A model generated the notes under the pieces. It searched no databases. It was not told the DNA's origin and was given only the letters and a program-made list of their open reading frames with translations. A program made the position numbers and the translations under genes. Shown one piece after another: positions 42,957 through 52,840 of a stretch of DNA of 64,000 nt. The stretch is taken from contig JANJXJ010000047.1 in NCBI GenBank assembly GCA_024709105.1, forward strand, positions 121,268-185,267, given 5' to 3'. The stretch comes from Lentimicrobium sp. GTDB lineage: Bacteria; Bacteroidota; Bacteroidia; Bacteroidales; Lentimicrobiaceae. How positions within the stretch are numbered: position 1 is the stretch's first letter; each line of letters starts with the position of its first letter.

Positions 42957-45497
42957 ATGAAGAACCAAAGCCTGTCATTACGATTAATTTATATCCTTGT
43001 TTTCTTTGCAGGTTTTTCGGTTTTGATATACGAAGTCAGCTGGTTCAGGATGCTGGCCCTGGCACTGGGAGCAACTGTAAAATCATCCACTTTTGTGCTG
43101 ATGGCTTTTATGGCTGGCTTTGGCTCTGGTGCATGGTTCTGGGGTAAATCTGCACAAAAAAGTCAGAAAAAAGCTGAAATTCTTTCCTTACTTTTTCTGA
43201 TTTCGGCCATTACAGGCATACTATTTTACTTTTTCCTTGCAAAGGAATTGCCTGCTATCCGTGGTTTAGTTCATCAGATTTTTAACAATCTGGTTATCGC
43301 TGATATTTCAGTATGGGTAATTACCTTAATATTACTGTTTATCCCTGCCTTTACTTTGGGTGGAGCTATTCCCATAACCTCTGCCCTGATAATCAGAAGC
43401 AATGAAGAAACACCTTCGGGTATAGGCAGAATTTATTCATTTGAAACACTTGGTAGTACATTGGGCGGCCTTGCAACGGGCTTCCTGCTCATCAGGTATC
43501 TGGGTCAGCAAAATACGATTTGGGTTGCAGTAATGCTAAATCTTATTTCATCAATTGTTTTTTATGCTTTCCGGCATTCCTGCCATTATGTCCCGGTTCC
43601 GGCTGCTCCAACCGAATCTCATAACAGGAGCTCAAAAAAAGTAAGCCAATCCGAAAATAAAAATCTGCAAATCAACAACAGGCAATCAGCATTGGTGGCT
43701 TCCTTTATTAGCGGCCTGAGTGTACTTGGTTTGCAAATACTCTGGTTCAGGATTTTCAGGGTATATCTTACCAACACAAGCTACACATTTTCGCTGATCG
43801 CATCTGTAGTAATTCTCGGTTTATTTGCTGGCAGCAGATATTTTGCCAGCCGGAAAAACGATCAACTTTCATACCCCGCTCTTTCGAAAATGCTGTTTGG
43901 CGGCAGTTTACTAACAGTTGCTGGCTTTTTTATTCTCACCAACATTCCTGAAATTCTGATTTTCCCGTTAGCCGGAAATGAAGAAAGTTATTTGATGAGA
44001 ATTATAGTAATTCCGGTTCTATCAGCAATTCTTGTGATTTTTCCAGTCACATTTGTTTCAGGATATCTTTTCCCATTGGCGTGTTCGCTTTATTCAAGAG
44101 AATTTGGCTCCATAAGCAGAGATATAGGCAAGGTAATGCTATATAACACCCTTGGCAGCGTTGCCGGGCCAGCCATTTCGGCTTTTCTTCTGATTCCGGC
44201 TTTTGGTGCAGGAAAGTCGGTATTGGTATTTGCATCGCTGCTTTCCATCGCTTCTTATTATATAGTTTTTAAAGGTAAAAAAGCAGTTTCAGACAAGTTT
44301 TCAGTTTTAATACCTGCAACAGCAACAATTATTTTGGTTGCATTTGTAGCTCTTTTGCCTGTGCAGCGCATACTTCCCCCATCTTTTTCACGCTTCGACC
44401 GCGAAGTCCTGGAATATCATGAAACCACCGAAGGTACCTGGGTTGTTGGCCGTGAGCAGGGAGGCCGAAACACTGCATTATCAACCTATGTGAATAACAG
44501 TGCTGTTATAGGATCAAGCTACGATGCCATAAAAGTTGTAAAAATGGTCGGGCATCTGCCATTTTACTCTGGCATTAAGTGCAACGATGTTTTGGTGGTA
44601 GGTTTCGGCATTGGCGTTACCACTTCGGCCATCGCCTCTCATGCTGAAGTTAAACATATAGATTGTATTGAACTTGTTGATGGGTTGAAGTCGGCAGCAC
44701 ATCACTACAGTGGATTAAACAACAATATTCAGAATGATAAACGACTCAGAGTTATTCCGGGAGATGGACGTCATTATCTTCAAAGTACTACCAAAAAATA
44801 CGACCTGATCTCCAGCGACCCTACACATCCTATCCTCGGCTCCGGAAGTCTCTACACCAAAGAATATTTTGAATTATGTAAATCGCGATTGAACCCGGGT
44901 GGGATGGTGTCTCAATACCTTCCTCTGCATAAACTTTTGCCTGATGATTTCAAGGGAATTATAAAAACCTTTCATTCCGTTTTCCCGAATTCAACTGTAT
45001 GGCTCGGGCAAAACCATGCTGTATTGCTCGGATCGCTAAATCCAATTAAAATCGATTTTCAAGCGTGGTCAGACAAAGTAGAATCAACAGGAAAGGACCC
45101 TTATTTTTATAATAATCCATATCATTTGGCTGCATGTCTGGTAGTTGACAGCGATGCGATTTCAGAATTCCCTGCAAATATCAGAATCAACACCGACAAT
45201 CACCCTTTAACGGAATTCTTCAGATTTTCGTCATTCAAGAACGACAATATCATCCACAACCTGAAATTCCTTGACGAGAACCGGTGCAATGTTTTTGAAA
45301 CATTTACAAATATAGCTGACACTGCTGCAATGAATAGGTTTGTTGCCGGGAACTCACTTCTGGCCAAGGGATCTGCTGCTGATCTTAAGGGAAATCGCAG
45401 GGAATTTATAAATAAACTAAGGGAGGCTATTTCGGCAAATCCCGAAAATGAAGAGTACCCCTTTTTAATCAGATTTTATGGAGGTTCTGTCAGATAA
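42957..45497 (+). CDS. Membrane-fused spermidine-synthase-like protein
   Basis: 846 residues. Residues 1-440 hold about twelve membrane helices in two sets (LIYEVSWFRMLALALGATVKS is the typical opening, repeated in weaker form as SGLSVLGLQILWFRIFRVYL near 250). Residues about 470-780 form a spermidine-synthase-type Rossmann domain: VLVVGFGIGVTTSAIASH, IDCIELVDGL, VIPGDGRHYL, YDLISSDPTHP and GGMVSQYLPLH. The catalytic Asp of aminopropyltransferases sits in the D-x-x-D/S-x-P stretch, here SSDPTHP. Such fusions are widespread, but their substrate is unknown; a lipid or polyamine product at the inner membrane is plausible. No speD or speA gene lies nearby. Confidence 0.85.
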   Translation: MKNQSLSLRLIYILVFFAGFSVLIYEVSWFRMLALALGATVKSSTFVLMAFMAGFGSGAWFWGKSAQKSQKKAEILSLLFLISAITGILFYFFLAKELPAIRGLVHQIFNNLVIADISVWVITLILLFIPAFTLGGAIPITSALIIRSNEETPSGIGRIYSFETLGSTLGGLATGFLLIRYLGQQNTIWVAVMLNLISSIVFYAFRHSCHYVPVPAAPTESHNRSSKKVSQSENKNLQINNRQSALVASFISGLSVLGLQILWFRIFRVYLTNTSYTFSLIASVVILGLFAGSRYFASRKNDQLSYPALSKMLFGGSLLTVAGFFILTNIPEILIFPLAGNEESYLMRIIVIPVLSAILVIFPVTFVSGYLFPLACSLYSREFGSISRDIGKVMLYNTLGSVAGPAISAFLLIPAFGAGKSVLVFASLLSIASYYIVFKGKKAVSDKFSVLIPATATIILVAFVALLPVQRILPPSFSRFDREVLEYHETTEGTWVVGREQGGRNTALSTYVNNSAVIGSSYDAIKVVKMVGHLPFYSGIKCNDVLVVGFGIGVTTSAIASHAEVKHIDCIELVDGLKSAAHHYSGLNNNIQNDKRLRVIPGDGRHYLQSTTKKYDLISSDPTHPILGSGSLYTKEYFELCKSRLNPGGMVSQYLPLHKLLPDDFKGIIKTFHSVFPNSTVWLGQNHAVLLGSLNPIKIDFQAWSDKVESTGKDPYFYNNPYHLAACLVVDSDAISEFPANIRINTDNHPLTEFFRFSSFKNDNIIHNLKFLDENRCNVFETFTNIADTAAMNRFVAGNSLLAKGSAADLKGNRREFINKLREAISANPENEEYPFLIRFYGGSVR

Positions 45498-45664
45498 AAG
45501 TCTGCGCTGCATGTTTGCTATTTAACAACAATTGCAAAATTGATGATTATTAAAACTAATGGTCAGTACCAATAACCAGGTTGCTGAATACAAATTATTA
45601 TTGCCGGAATCTTTGTAAAAACCCGTATTGCTTTAGCAGAATTTGTTAATTTTATAAAATCAAT

Positions 45665-45695
45665 TTTGATGGTAATCAACTTAGTGTTATTTTTA
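45665..45695 (+). promoter_or_regulatory. Predicted promoter of the glycan operon
   Basis: TTTG (45665-45668), a 19-bp spacer, then TATTTTTA (45688-45695, last base off consensus), 48 bp before the first GH144-like gene. Confidence 0.45.
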
Positions 45696-45743
45696 CACCA
45701 TCAATTACATTTTTGAGCCAGTAACAACTAACACATTCAGTCA

Positions 45744-47105
45744 ATGGTAAGAATCATTTTTTTATTGATTATTCTTTTTCAGAGTCAGATTTTATTTGCC
45801 CAAAAGAAAAAACAGGCAGACAAAGACCCGAACCGCATTGAACCCAGAGGGATAATTCAGGGTCTGAGTGATGAGCAACTGCTGGATGAGGTTCAGCGAC
45901 AGACTTTCAGGTATTTCTGGGATTTTGCTCATCCGGTGAGTGGCATGGCTCGCGAAAGAAGCAACGAAGCCTATGGTTATGGCAATGAAGTTGTTACCAG
46001 CGGAGGGACAGGATTTGGCATTATGGCAACTGTGGTTGCAGCAGAAAGAGGATGGATAACCCGCGACAGCGCTTCCCGGCATTTGCTTAAAATAGTTCGC
46101 TTTTTATCAAAGGCAGATTCCTATCATGGGGTATTCCCTCACTGGTTTAATGGAAGCACAGGCAAAACCATTCCATTCAGCCGCAAAGATGATGGCGCCG
46201 ACCTGGTGGAAAGTTCATTCTTATTTCAGGGCTTACTTACAGCCAGACAGTACTTTGCGAATAACAATCCTGTGGAAAATGAATTACGCAACCGCATCAA
46301 CTGGTTATGGAATGACATTGAATGGAACTGGTTTACCCGTGACGGGCAGGAAGTCTTATATTGGCACTGGAGTCCGAATAATGGATGGGCAATGAATTTT
46401 GCAGTACGGGGGTTCAACGAATGCCTCATCATGTATGTGCTGGCTGCCAGCGGAGAAAGGCATCCTGTTAGCCCTGCAGTGTATCACAACGGATGGGCTC
46501 AGAGCAACTTCTTTAAAAATGGCAAGCAGTTTTATGGAATAAAACTTCCTCTGGGCTTCGATTATGGCGGACCCTTATTCTTTTCGCACTATTCATTTCT
46601 TGGCCTGAGTCCAAAAGGCCTTAAGGATCGTTACGCCGATTACTGGGAACAGAATCAAAATCACACATTAATAAACAGAGCATATTGCGTTGATAATCCC
46701 AAAAATTTTGCGGGTTATGGCGAAAATTGCTGGGGACTTACTGCCAGCGACAATCACGAAGGATACAATGCACATGCACCCGACAACGACCTGGGTGTGA
46801 TTACTCCGACCGCCGCTTTATCGGCTTTTCCTTATACTCCCGAATATTCCATGCAGGCGCTCAGGCATTTCTATTACGGGCTGGGCGATAAAATCTGGAG
46901 TGAGTATGGTTTTGTAGATTCATTCAACGAAACCAAAAACTGGTATGCCAAATCACATTTGGCCATTGACCAGGGGCCTATTATTGTGATGATAGAAAAT
47001 TACAGAACAGGCCTTTTGTGGGATCTGTTTATGAGCTGCCCCGAAGTTAAACAAGGTCTGAAAAAACTTGGTTTTGAATCTCCATATATGGAAAAGTCAC
47101 AGTAA
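45744..47105 (+). CDS. GH144-like glucanase (glycoamylase domain, PF10091), copy 1
   Basis: 453 residues with a signal peptide (MVRIIFLLIILFQSQILFAQ). The body is one glycoamylase domain (about 40-445): VQRQTFRYFWDFAHPVSGMA, GGTGFGIMATVVAAERGW, DDGADLVESSFLFQGL, the WHWSPNNGWAMNF box, FNECLIMYVLAASGERHP, LINRAYCVDNP, CWGLTASDN and AIDQGPIIVMIENYRTG. CAZy places the characterised members in GH144, endo- or exo-beta-1,2-glucanases. The enzyme is periplasmic; no lipobox or T9SS domain is visible. It is the first gene of a five-gene operon. Substrate is inferred from the family. Confidence 0.85.
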   Translation: MVRIIFLLIILFQSQILFAQKKKQADKDPNRIEPRGIIQGLSDEQLLDEVQRQTFRYFWDFAHPVSGMARERSNEAYGYGNEVVTSGGTGFGIMATVVAAERGWITRDSASRHLLKIVRFLSKADSYHGVFPHWFNGSTGKTIPFSRKDDGADLVESSFLFQGLLTARQYFANNNPVENELRNRINWLWNDIEWNWFTRDGQEVLYWHWSPNNGWAMNFAVRGFNECLIMYVLAASGERHPVSPAVYHNGWAQSNFFKNGKQFYGIKLPLGFDYGGPLFFSHYSFLGLSPKGLKDRYADYWEQNQNHTLINRAYCVDNPKNFAGYGENCWGLTASDNHEGYNAHAPDNDLGVITPTAALSAFPYTPEYSMQALRHFYYGLGDKIWSEYGFVDSFNETKNWYAKSHLAIDQGPIIVMIENYRTGLLWDLFMSCPEVKQGLKKLGFESPYMEKSQ

Positions 47106-47125
47106 ACAACATTAAACGAGCAGTC

Positions 47126-48550
47126 ATGAAAGCAAAAATATTCCTGTGTTTAATTTCGATTTTTTTTATTGGGTTTACCTTAACCGGAACTTCACAGAAT
47201 GCCAATCCATACTTCCCCGACTCAATTGCTCCGGTTGGTGTAATTCCCGGATTATCTGACGATGAGCTGCTCGAAGTTGTTCAAAGGCAAACATTCAGAT
47301 TTTTCTGGCATGGGGCACATCCGGTAAGCGGATTAGCACTGGAACGAAGCAATACTGTTAAAGCAGAACATTACTGGGACTACATTAACGAAGCCTGGGA
47401 TGAGCCCAACCTCAGTAAAACTGATTTCGGGCCCGATGCAGGTGCAATCGGAGGCACTGGCTTTGGTATTATGAGCACAATAGTGGCAGTAGAAAGAGGT
47501 TGGATTGGGCGAGACACTGCTGTAAGAAGGCTGATAAAAATAGCCGATTTTTTGATTAATGCTGATTGCTTCCACGGCATTTACCCTCATTTTATGAATG
47601 GAACAACAGGTAAAACCATCAAATTCGACCGGCTCGATGATGGTGCTGATCTGGTAGAGACATCTTATCTGCTAATGGGATTTTTGTGTGCCCGTGAATA
47701 TTTCAGGCAGGAATCACCCGAAGAAAAATACCTTAGAAAAAGAATAACACAAATGTGGAATGTTGCCAACTGGAAATGGCATACCAACGGTGAAAATAAA
47801 TTATACTGGCACTGGAGCCCCAACAATGGTTTTGATATGAATTTCCCGATCTGGGGTTGGAACGAATGCCTGATCACATACATAATGGCAGCTTCCAGTC
47901 CATGGCATTCCATATCGAAATCGGTTTATGATGGCACCTGGACCGGTAGCAGCGGATTCCTAAATGGAAAAACATATTATGGGATTACCCTCCCCCTCGG
48001 AAATTACGACAAAGGAGGCCCCCTTTTCTTCGAACAGTACACGTTTACAGGTATTGACCCAAATGGCCTCACCGATTCGCTGGGGATAGACTATTTTATG
48101 CAATGCCGCAACCACACGCTTATCAACCGGGCTTATTGTATCGAAAATCCGAAAAAGTATGCCGGCTACAGCGAAGAATGCTGGGGATTAACTGCCGGAG
48201 ATTCCTACAAAGGCTATGTTGCTCATTGCCCTGAAGTTGATCTTGGTGTAATACAACCTACTGCTGCTTTGTCATCCATGCCTTTTACTCCCGAATATTC
48301 GATGCAGGCGCTCAAATACTTCTACTACAAAAAAGGAGATAAAATCTGGAGTGATTATGGTTTTACTGATGGTTTCAGCGACACACACAACTGGTATGCA
48401 AAAAGCCACCTGGCTATTGATCAGGGACCAATAATTATTATGATAGAAAACTACCGCTCTGGATTGATCTGGGATTTGTTTATGAAGATTCCTGACATAC
48501 AGAATGGGTTAAAGAAGCTTGGTTTTAAAAGCAAGTACATGCAGCAATAA
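47126..48550 (+). CDS. GH144-like glucanase (glycoamylase domain), copy 2
   Basis: 474 residues, signal peptide about 1-24 (MKAKIFLCLISIFFIGFTLTG). It shares the full domain with copy 1: VQRQTFRFFWHGAHPVSGLA, GGTGFGIMSTIVAVERGWIG, LDDGADLVETSYLLMGFL, WHWSPNNGFDMNFPIWGW, NECLITYIMAASSPWHS, CWGLTAGDS, AIDQGPIIIMIENYRSG. An insert of about 15 residues follows the first motif (KAEHYWDYINEAWDEPNLS), a place where copy 1 has only NEAYGYGNEV. The insert could alter the active-site cleft and split endo and exo activity between the two. It starts 20 bp after copy 1 and is surely co-transcribed. Confidence 0.85.
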   Translation: MKAKIFLCLISIFFIGFTLTGTSQNANPYFPDSIAPVGVIPGLSDDELLEVVQRQTFRFFWHGAHPVSGLALERSNTVKAEHYWDYINEAWDEPNLSKTDFGPDAGAIGGTGFGIMSTIVAVERGWIGRDTAVRRLIKIADFLINADCFHGIYPHFMNGTTGKTIKFDRLDDGADLVETSYLLMGFLCAREYFRQESPEEKYLRKRITQMWNVANWKWHTNGENKLYWHWSPNNGFDMNFPIWGWNECLITYIMAASSPWHSISKSVYDGTWTGSSGFLNGKTYYGITLPLGNYDKGGPLFFEQYTFTGIDPNGLTDSLGIDYFMQCRNHTLINRAYCIENPKKYAGYSEECWGLTAGDSYKGYVAHCPEVDLGVIQPTAALSSMPFTPEYSMQALKYFYYKKGDKIWSDYGFTDGFSDTHNWYAKSHLAIDQGPIIIMIENYRSGLIWDLFMKIPDIQNGLKKLGFKSKYMQQ

Positions 48551-48562
48551 AAGGGAAATCAG

Positions 48563-51097
48563 ATGATCAGGCCCAGACTCAGAGATTTATCATTTCTCGT
48601 CCGTGTTTCCGCATGGCTGTTGCTTTTGATTCTGCCCGAAACAGCCTTTGGTATTCAACAGGATATAGGTAAAATAACAAACTGGAAAAAGCAGGCAGAT
48701 GGTATAGAAGGAAAAGCTGAAAGGGCTTATTTCAGTATTAAAGTCTACAACCAGCATATAATAAGGGTAAGAGTTTCAAAAAATGCCCCAATGCGGGATT
48801 TCTCATATCTGCTTTCACCCGGTCTCAGGCCTGCAGCAACCGATTTCAGCATAATTGAAACCAAAAACACAATCCTTATTTCTACTGCCTGCATGGTGGC
48901 CGAAATAGAAAAACTACCGGCTTTCAGGATAATTTTCAAAACATTAACTGGTGAAATAATTAATGAAGATCGCGGCGGAGAGGGCTTTGGCTATAGCTTT
49001 AATGGCAACCGTACCAACCTTTACAAAAAATTGCAGCCCGGAGAGCGTTTTACTGGCCTTGGTGAAGTATTGGGAAATCTTGATAAAAGAGGAGCATCTT
49101 TTACTTTGAACAACACCGACACCTACAAATATGGTGATCCCAGATTGCCCATGTACACCAATGTGCCATTCTATATAGGAATTCATAACAGCAAAGTTTA
49201 TGGACTTTTCTACCATAATACTTATAAATCATTCTTCAACTTTGGCGTTTCTACTCCCGATTTTGCCTCCATTACCTGCGATGGTGGCGATATTGATTAC
49301 TTTTTTATTTATGACTATGACATTGCAGGTATTCTCAGCAATTACACTCTATTAACCGGAAGGATGCCGTTGCCTCCGCTTTGGAGCCTGGGTTATCATC
49401 AAAGCCGATGCAGTTATTTCCCGCAAAATATTGTATTGAACATTGCTCAAACATTCAGGGACAGAAAAATACCCATTGATTGTATGGTGCTTGATGCCGA
49501 CTATTTATGGGAATATGAACCTTTCAGAATTAACCTGAACCGATTTCCCGACATGAAAGGCCTCACAAAGAAACTGTCTGAACTTGGAATTGAAGTTACT
49601 GCTTCGGTGAATCCCGGAATCAAAATTGACAGCACCTATTTTGCGCATCACGACGGACTGAAACAAAATATTTTTCTTAAGTACACCGACGGAACCACAT
49701 ATACCGCTGAGATCGCTCCCAGTTTGAACAACTTTGTTGACTTTTCAAAACCGGCTGGCAGAAAGTGGTGGGCAGACAACATGAAATTCCTCCCTGAGAA
49801 CGGGATACACGGCTACTGGAACGACATGAACGAACCGGCTGTTGGTGCATCATATCTTCCGGATAACCTGGTTTTCGATTTCGACGGACATAAAGCAGAT
49901 GCACTGGAAGCTAAAAATGTTTATGGAATGCTTATGGCTCGCTCATCTTTCGAAGCAGCAATGAAATATGGACAGGGCAGGCGTCCATTTATTCTTACCC
50001 GAAGTGGCTTTGCAGGAGTACAGCGCTATGCAGCCGTTTGGACCGGCGACAATACAGCCAAAGATGAGTACATATTGAGCGGAACATTACTTAATACGCA
50101 GCTCGGACTATCCGGTATACCATTTACTGGTGATGATATCGGGGGTTATATTGGACCTACATCAAAAGAACTATTTATACGCTGGATACAAACCGGTGTT
50201 TTTCAACCATTTGCAAGAAATCACAAAGAATCATATGCCTCAGCCAATGAACCATGGGCATATGGCGACGAAGCTGAAGCAATTGCCCGGGAGTATATTG
50301 GTTTCAGATACAGACTCCTCCCCTACATCTATTCCATTTTCTACAAAACCAGCATCAGTGGCCTGCCGGTTGTGAGAAGCCTGTGTATTGAGCATCCTCA
50401 TATGGATAATGTCTACGACGAATTGTATCAATACCAATTTATGCTTGGCGATGCTTTAATGGTGGTTCCGGTTACCACCCGTGAAGAAACAAAACAGCTT
50501 TATCTGCCTCCAGGCGAATGGTATGATATATGGAGTGATGTGCTGATAGAAGGAGACAAGGAATTGAGCATCAGATGCCAGAATTACAGTATTCCGCTTT
50601 ACTTGAAGGCTTCTTCTATTTTACCAATGCAAAGTCTGGTTCAATCCACCAGCGAAAGACCTTCTGACACATTATTGGTACATATTTACAAGGGTAATCA
50701 AAAAAATTCTTTTGTGTTGTATGAAGACGATGGCAAAACCTTTGATTATCAAAATATGCAGTTCAATAAAAGAACCATTGAGTACCTTCCTGACGAAGAT
50801 TTAATAGTTTTTAATGAAGCAGAAGGAAAGTATCTGTCAAAATACATGTTTATCAAGCTCATCTTACATGGATTTCACCAAGAACTTAGTCAGGTAATGA
50901 TTGACAACAAGCCTGCAACTGCTTCAAAAACACCCATGCTTTTACTTGACCCCCTGGAAGCCTTGAAACCAGTATATGAAACAAACTGGTTCAAACAAAT
51001 CAGCCTGGCAAAACCAAGGCCGGAAGTGCATTTTGTAACATTCAAAAATTCTGACACTGAAATCAGAGTTCAACTAAAAAAAGAACAGACGAAATGA
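48563..51097 (+). CDS. GH31 alpha-glycosidase
   Basis: 844 residues with a signal peptide (about 1-30). Typical GH31 layout: N-terminal beta-sandwich (galactose-mutarotase-like, 40-240), catalytic TIM barrel (250-600) and C-terminal beta domains. The nucleophile is D421 in GYWNDMNEPAV and the acid/base D496 in WTGDNTA. Other family blocks are PPLWSLGYHQSRCSYF, DCMVLDADYLW and GDDIGGYIG, then WIQTGVFQPFARNH. Most such enzymes are alpha-glucosidases; alpha-xylosidase or other specificity cannot be excluded. It begins 12 bp after the second GH144-like gene, and its stop overlaps the start of the GH43 gene by 4 bp (ATGA). Confidence 0.9.
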   Translation: MIRPRLRDLSFLVRVSAWLLLLILPETAFGIQQDIGKITNWKKQADGIEGKAERAYFSIKVYNQHIIRVRVSKNAPMRDFSYLLSPGLRPAATDFSIIETKNTILISTACMVAEIEKLPAFRIIFKTLTGEIINEDRGGEGFGYSFNGNRTNLYKKLQPGERFTGLGEVLGNLDKRGASFTLNNTDTYKYGDPRLPMYTNVPFYIGIHNSKVYGLFYHNTYKSFFNFGVSTPDFASITCDGGDIDYFFIYDYDIAGILSNYTLLTGRMPLPPLWSLGYHQSRCSYFPQNIVLNIAQTFRDRKIPIDCMVLDADYLWEYEPFRINLNRFPDMKGLTKKLSELGIEVTASVNPGIKIDSTYFAHHDGLKQNIFLKYTDGTTYTAEIAPSLNNFVDFSKPAGRKWWADNMKFLPENGIHGYWNDMNEPAVGASYLPDNLVFDFDGHKADALEAKNVYGMLMARSSFEAAMKYGQGRRPFILTRSGFAGVQRYAAVWTGDNTAKDEYILSGTLLNTQLGLSGIPFTGDDIGGYIGPTSKELFIRWIQTGVFQPFARNHKESYASANEPWAYGDEAEAIAREYIGFRYRLLPYIYSIFYKTSISGLPVVRSLCIEHPHMDNVYDELYQYQFMLGDALMVVPVTTREETKQLYLPPGEWYDIWSDVLIEGDKELSIRCQNYSIPLYLKASSILPMQSLVQSTSERPSDTLLVHIYKGNQKNSFVLYEDDGKTFDYQNMQFNKRTIEYLPDEDLIVFNEAEGKYLSKYMFIKLILHGFHQELSQVMIDNKPATASKTPMLLLDPLEALKPVYETNWFKQISLAKPRPEVHFVTFKNSDTEIRVQLKKEQTK

Positions 51098-52839
51098 AGA
51101 TAATACAGACAGTACTTTTTACCCTTTTATTAATTGTGGCTTCATCCTCACTTCAGGCGCAACCAGCCACCTATTGCAACCCCATGAATCTGGATTACGG
51201 TTTTACCCCTATTCCAAACTTTTCGGAATGGGGCCGGCACAGAGCAACTGCCGATCCGGTAATTGTGCTTTACAAGGGTGATTATTACCTTTTCTCTACT
51301 AATCAATGGGGGTATTGGTGGAGCAGCGACCTTAACCACTGGAATTTTGTTTCCCGTTCATTTCTGAAACCATACCACAATGTTTACGATGACTTATGTG
51401 CTCCGGCGGTATGGGTGCAAGGTGACACTTTACTGGTGTTTGGATCAACCTACTCATCCACATTCCCGATCTGGATGAGCACCAACCCGAAAGCAAATGA
51501 ATGGCAGGAAGCCATTGATCCTTTTGAAATTGGGGGCTGGGATCCGGCCTTTTTTACTGATGATGACGGAAAGCTATACATGTATAATGGCAGCAGCAAC
51601 AAGTATCCTTTATATGGAATTGAAATAAACCGCAAAACCTTCAAACCTTACGGCACAAGAAAAGAGTTGTTGCTTCTGGACGATAACCGCTTTGGATGGC
51701 ATCGTTTCGGGGAGCATATGGACAACACTTTCCTTGATCCGTTTATTGAAGGGGCATGGATGAACAAACACAATGGCAAATATTATCTTCAGTTTGGAGC
51801 ACCGGGCACCGAATTCAGCGGTTATGCCGATGGCGTTGCAGTTGGAGAACATCCTCTGGGCCCGTTCAGCCATCAATCACTTCCATTCTCCTATAAGCCA
51901 GGAGGCTTTGCACGGGGTGCCGGACATGGTGCTACTTTTGCCGATAAATGGGGCAATTACTGGCATGTGAGTACCATTGCCATTTCAGTAAAAAATAATT
52001 TCGAACGCCGGCTGGGATTATGGCCTGCCGGCTTTGATTCAGATGATGTCATGTATTGTAATACCGTTTTCGGCGATTATCCACACTATCTTCCCGATGG
52101 CCCTGCAGACCATCTGAAATCAAGATTTACAGGCTGGATGCTGCTGAATTACAACAAACCCGTTGCTGTATCATCAACACTCGGAGGGTACGCTCCAAAT
52201 CATGCAGTAGATGAAGATATCAAGACATACTGGAGTGCCCAAACCAGCAATGCCGGGGAGTGGATTTCTTCTGACCTAGGCGAAATATCAGAAGTAAATG
52301 CAGTTCAAATCAATTACGCCGATCAGAATGCAGAATTTCTGGGCAAAGCTGAAGGGATATTCCATCAGTATAAGCTCTGGTATTCTGCTGATGGCAAAAA
52401 ATGGCAGATTCTGGCTGATAAAAGCAAAAACAAAACTGATGTACCACACGATTACATCGTACCTGAAAAGCCTGTAAAAGCCAGATACATCAAACTTGAA
52501 AATATTCATATGCCCACCGGAAAATTTGCCATAAGCGGCTTAAGGGTATTTGGCAAAGGCGCCGGAGAAGAACCATCAGCAGTTGAGGACCTGATTGTAC
52601 TACGCACCGAAAGCGACAAACGCAGTGCCTGGCTCAAATGGGAACCCGTTGATCATGCCACCGGATACAACATTTACCTTGGCACTGAACCGGATAAACT
52701 CTACAACTGCATTATGGTAATGGGCAAAAACGAGTACTGGCTCAAAACCCTTGATAAAGAAAGTACGTATTACTTTGTGATTGAAGCATTTAACGAAAAC
52801 GGAATTTCAGAAAAATCAAAAACAATAAAAACCGAATAA
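51094..52839 (+). CDS. GH43-family glycosidase with F5/8C and FN3 domains
   Basis: 581 residues with a signal peptide (MKIIQTVLFTLLLIVASSSLQAQ). The five-bladed propeller spans about 25-345: base D54 in ATADPVIVLYKGDYYLF, pKa-modulating D150 in GGWDPAFFTDDDGK and general acid E219 in FIEGAWMNKHNGKYY. Residues about 355-485 form an F5/8 type C (discoidin) carbohydrate-binding domain (HAVDEDIKTYWSAQT, GEWISSDLGE), and 490-581 an FN3 domain. GH43 enzymes usually remove arabinose, xylose or galactose, so the target glycan may have such side groups. Translationally coupled to the GH31 gene (4-bp overlap) and 1 bp before the GH3 gene. Confidence 0.88.
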   Translation: MKIIQTVLFTLLLIVASSSLQAQPATYCNPMNLDYGFTPIPNFSEWGRHRATADPVIVLYKGDYYLFSTNQWGYWWSSDLNHWNFVSRSFLKPYHNVYDDLCAPAVWVQGDTLLVFGSTYSSTFPIWMSTNPKANEWQEAIDPFEIGGWDPAFFTDDDGKLYMYNGSSNKYPLYGIEINRKTFKPYGTRKELLLLDDNRFGWHRFGEHMDNTFLDPFIEGAWMNKHNGKYYLQFGAPGTEFSGYADGVAVGEHPLGPFSHQSLPFSYKPGGFARGAGHGATFADKWGNYWHVSTIAISVKNNFERRLGLWPAGFDSDDVMYCNTVFGDYPHYLPDGPADHLKSRFTGWMLLNYNKPVAVSSTLGGYAPNHAVDEDIKTYWSAQTSNAGEWISSDLGEISEVNAVQINYADQNAEFLGKAEGIFHQYKLWYSADGKKWQILADKSKNKTDVPHDYIVPEKPVKARYIKLENIHMPTGKFAISGLRVFGKGAGEEPSAVEDLIVLRTESDKRSAWLKWEPVDHATGYNIYLGTEPDKLYNCIMVMGKNEYWLKTLDKESTYYFVIEAFNENGISEKSKTIKTE

Positions 52840-52840
52840 G

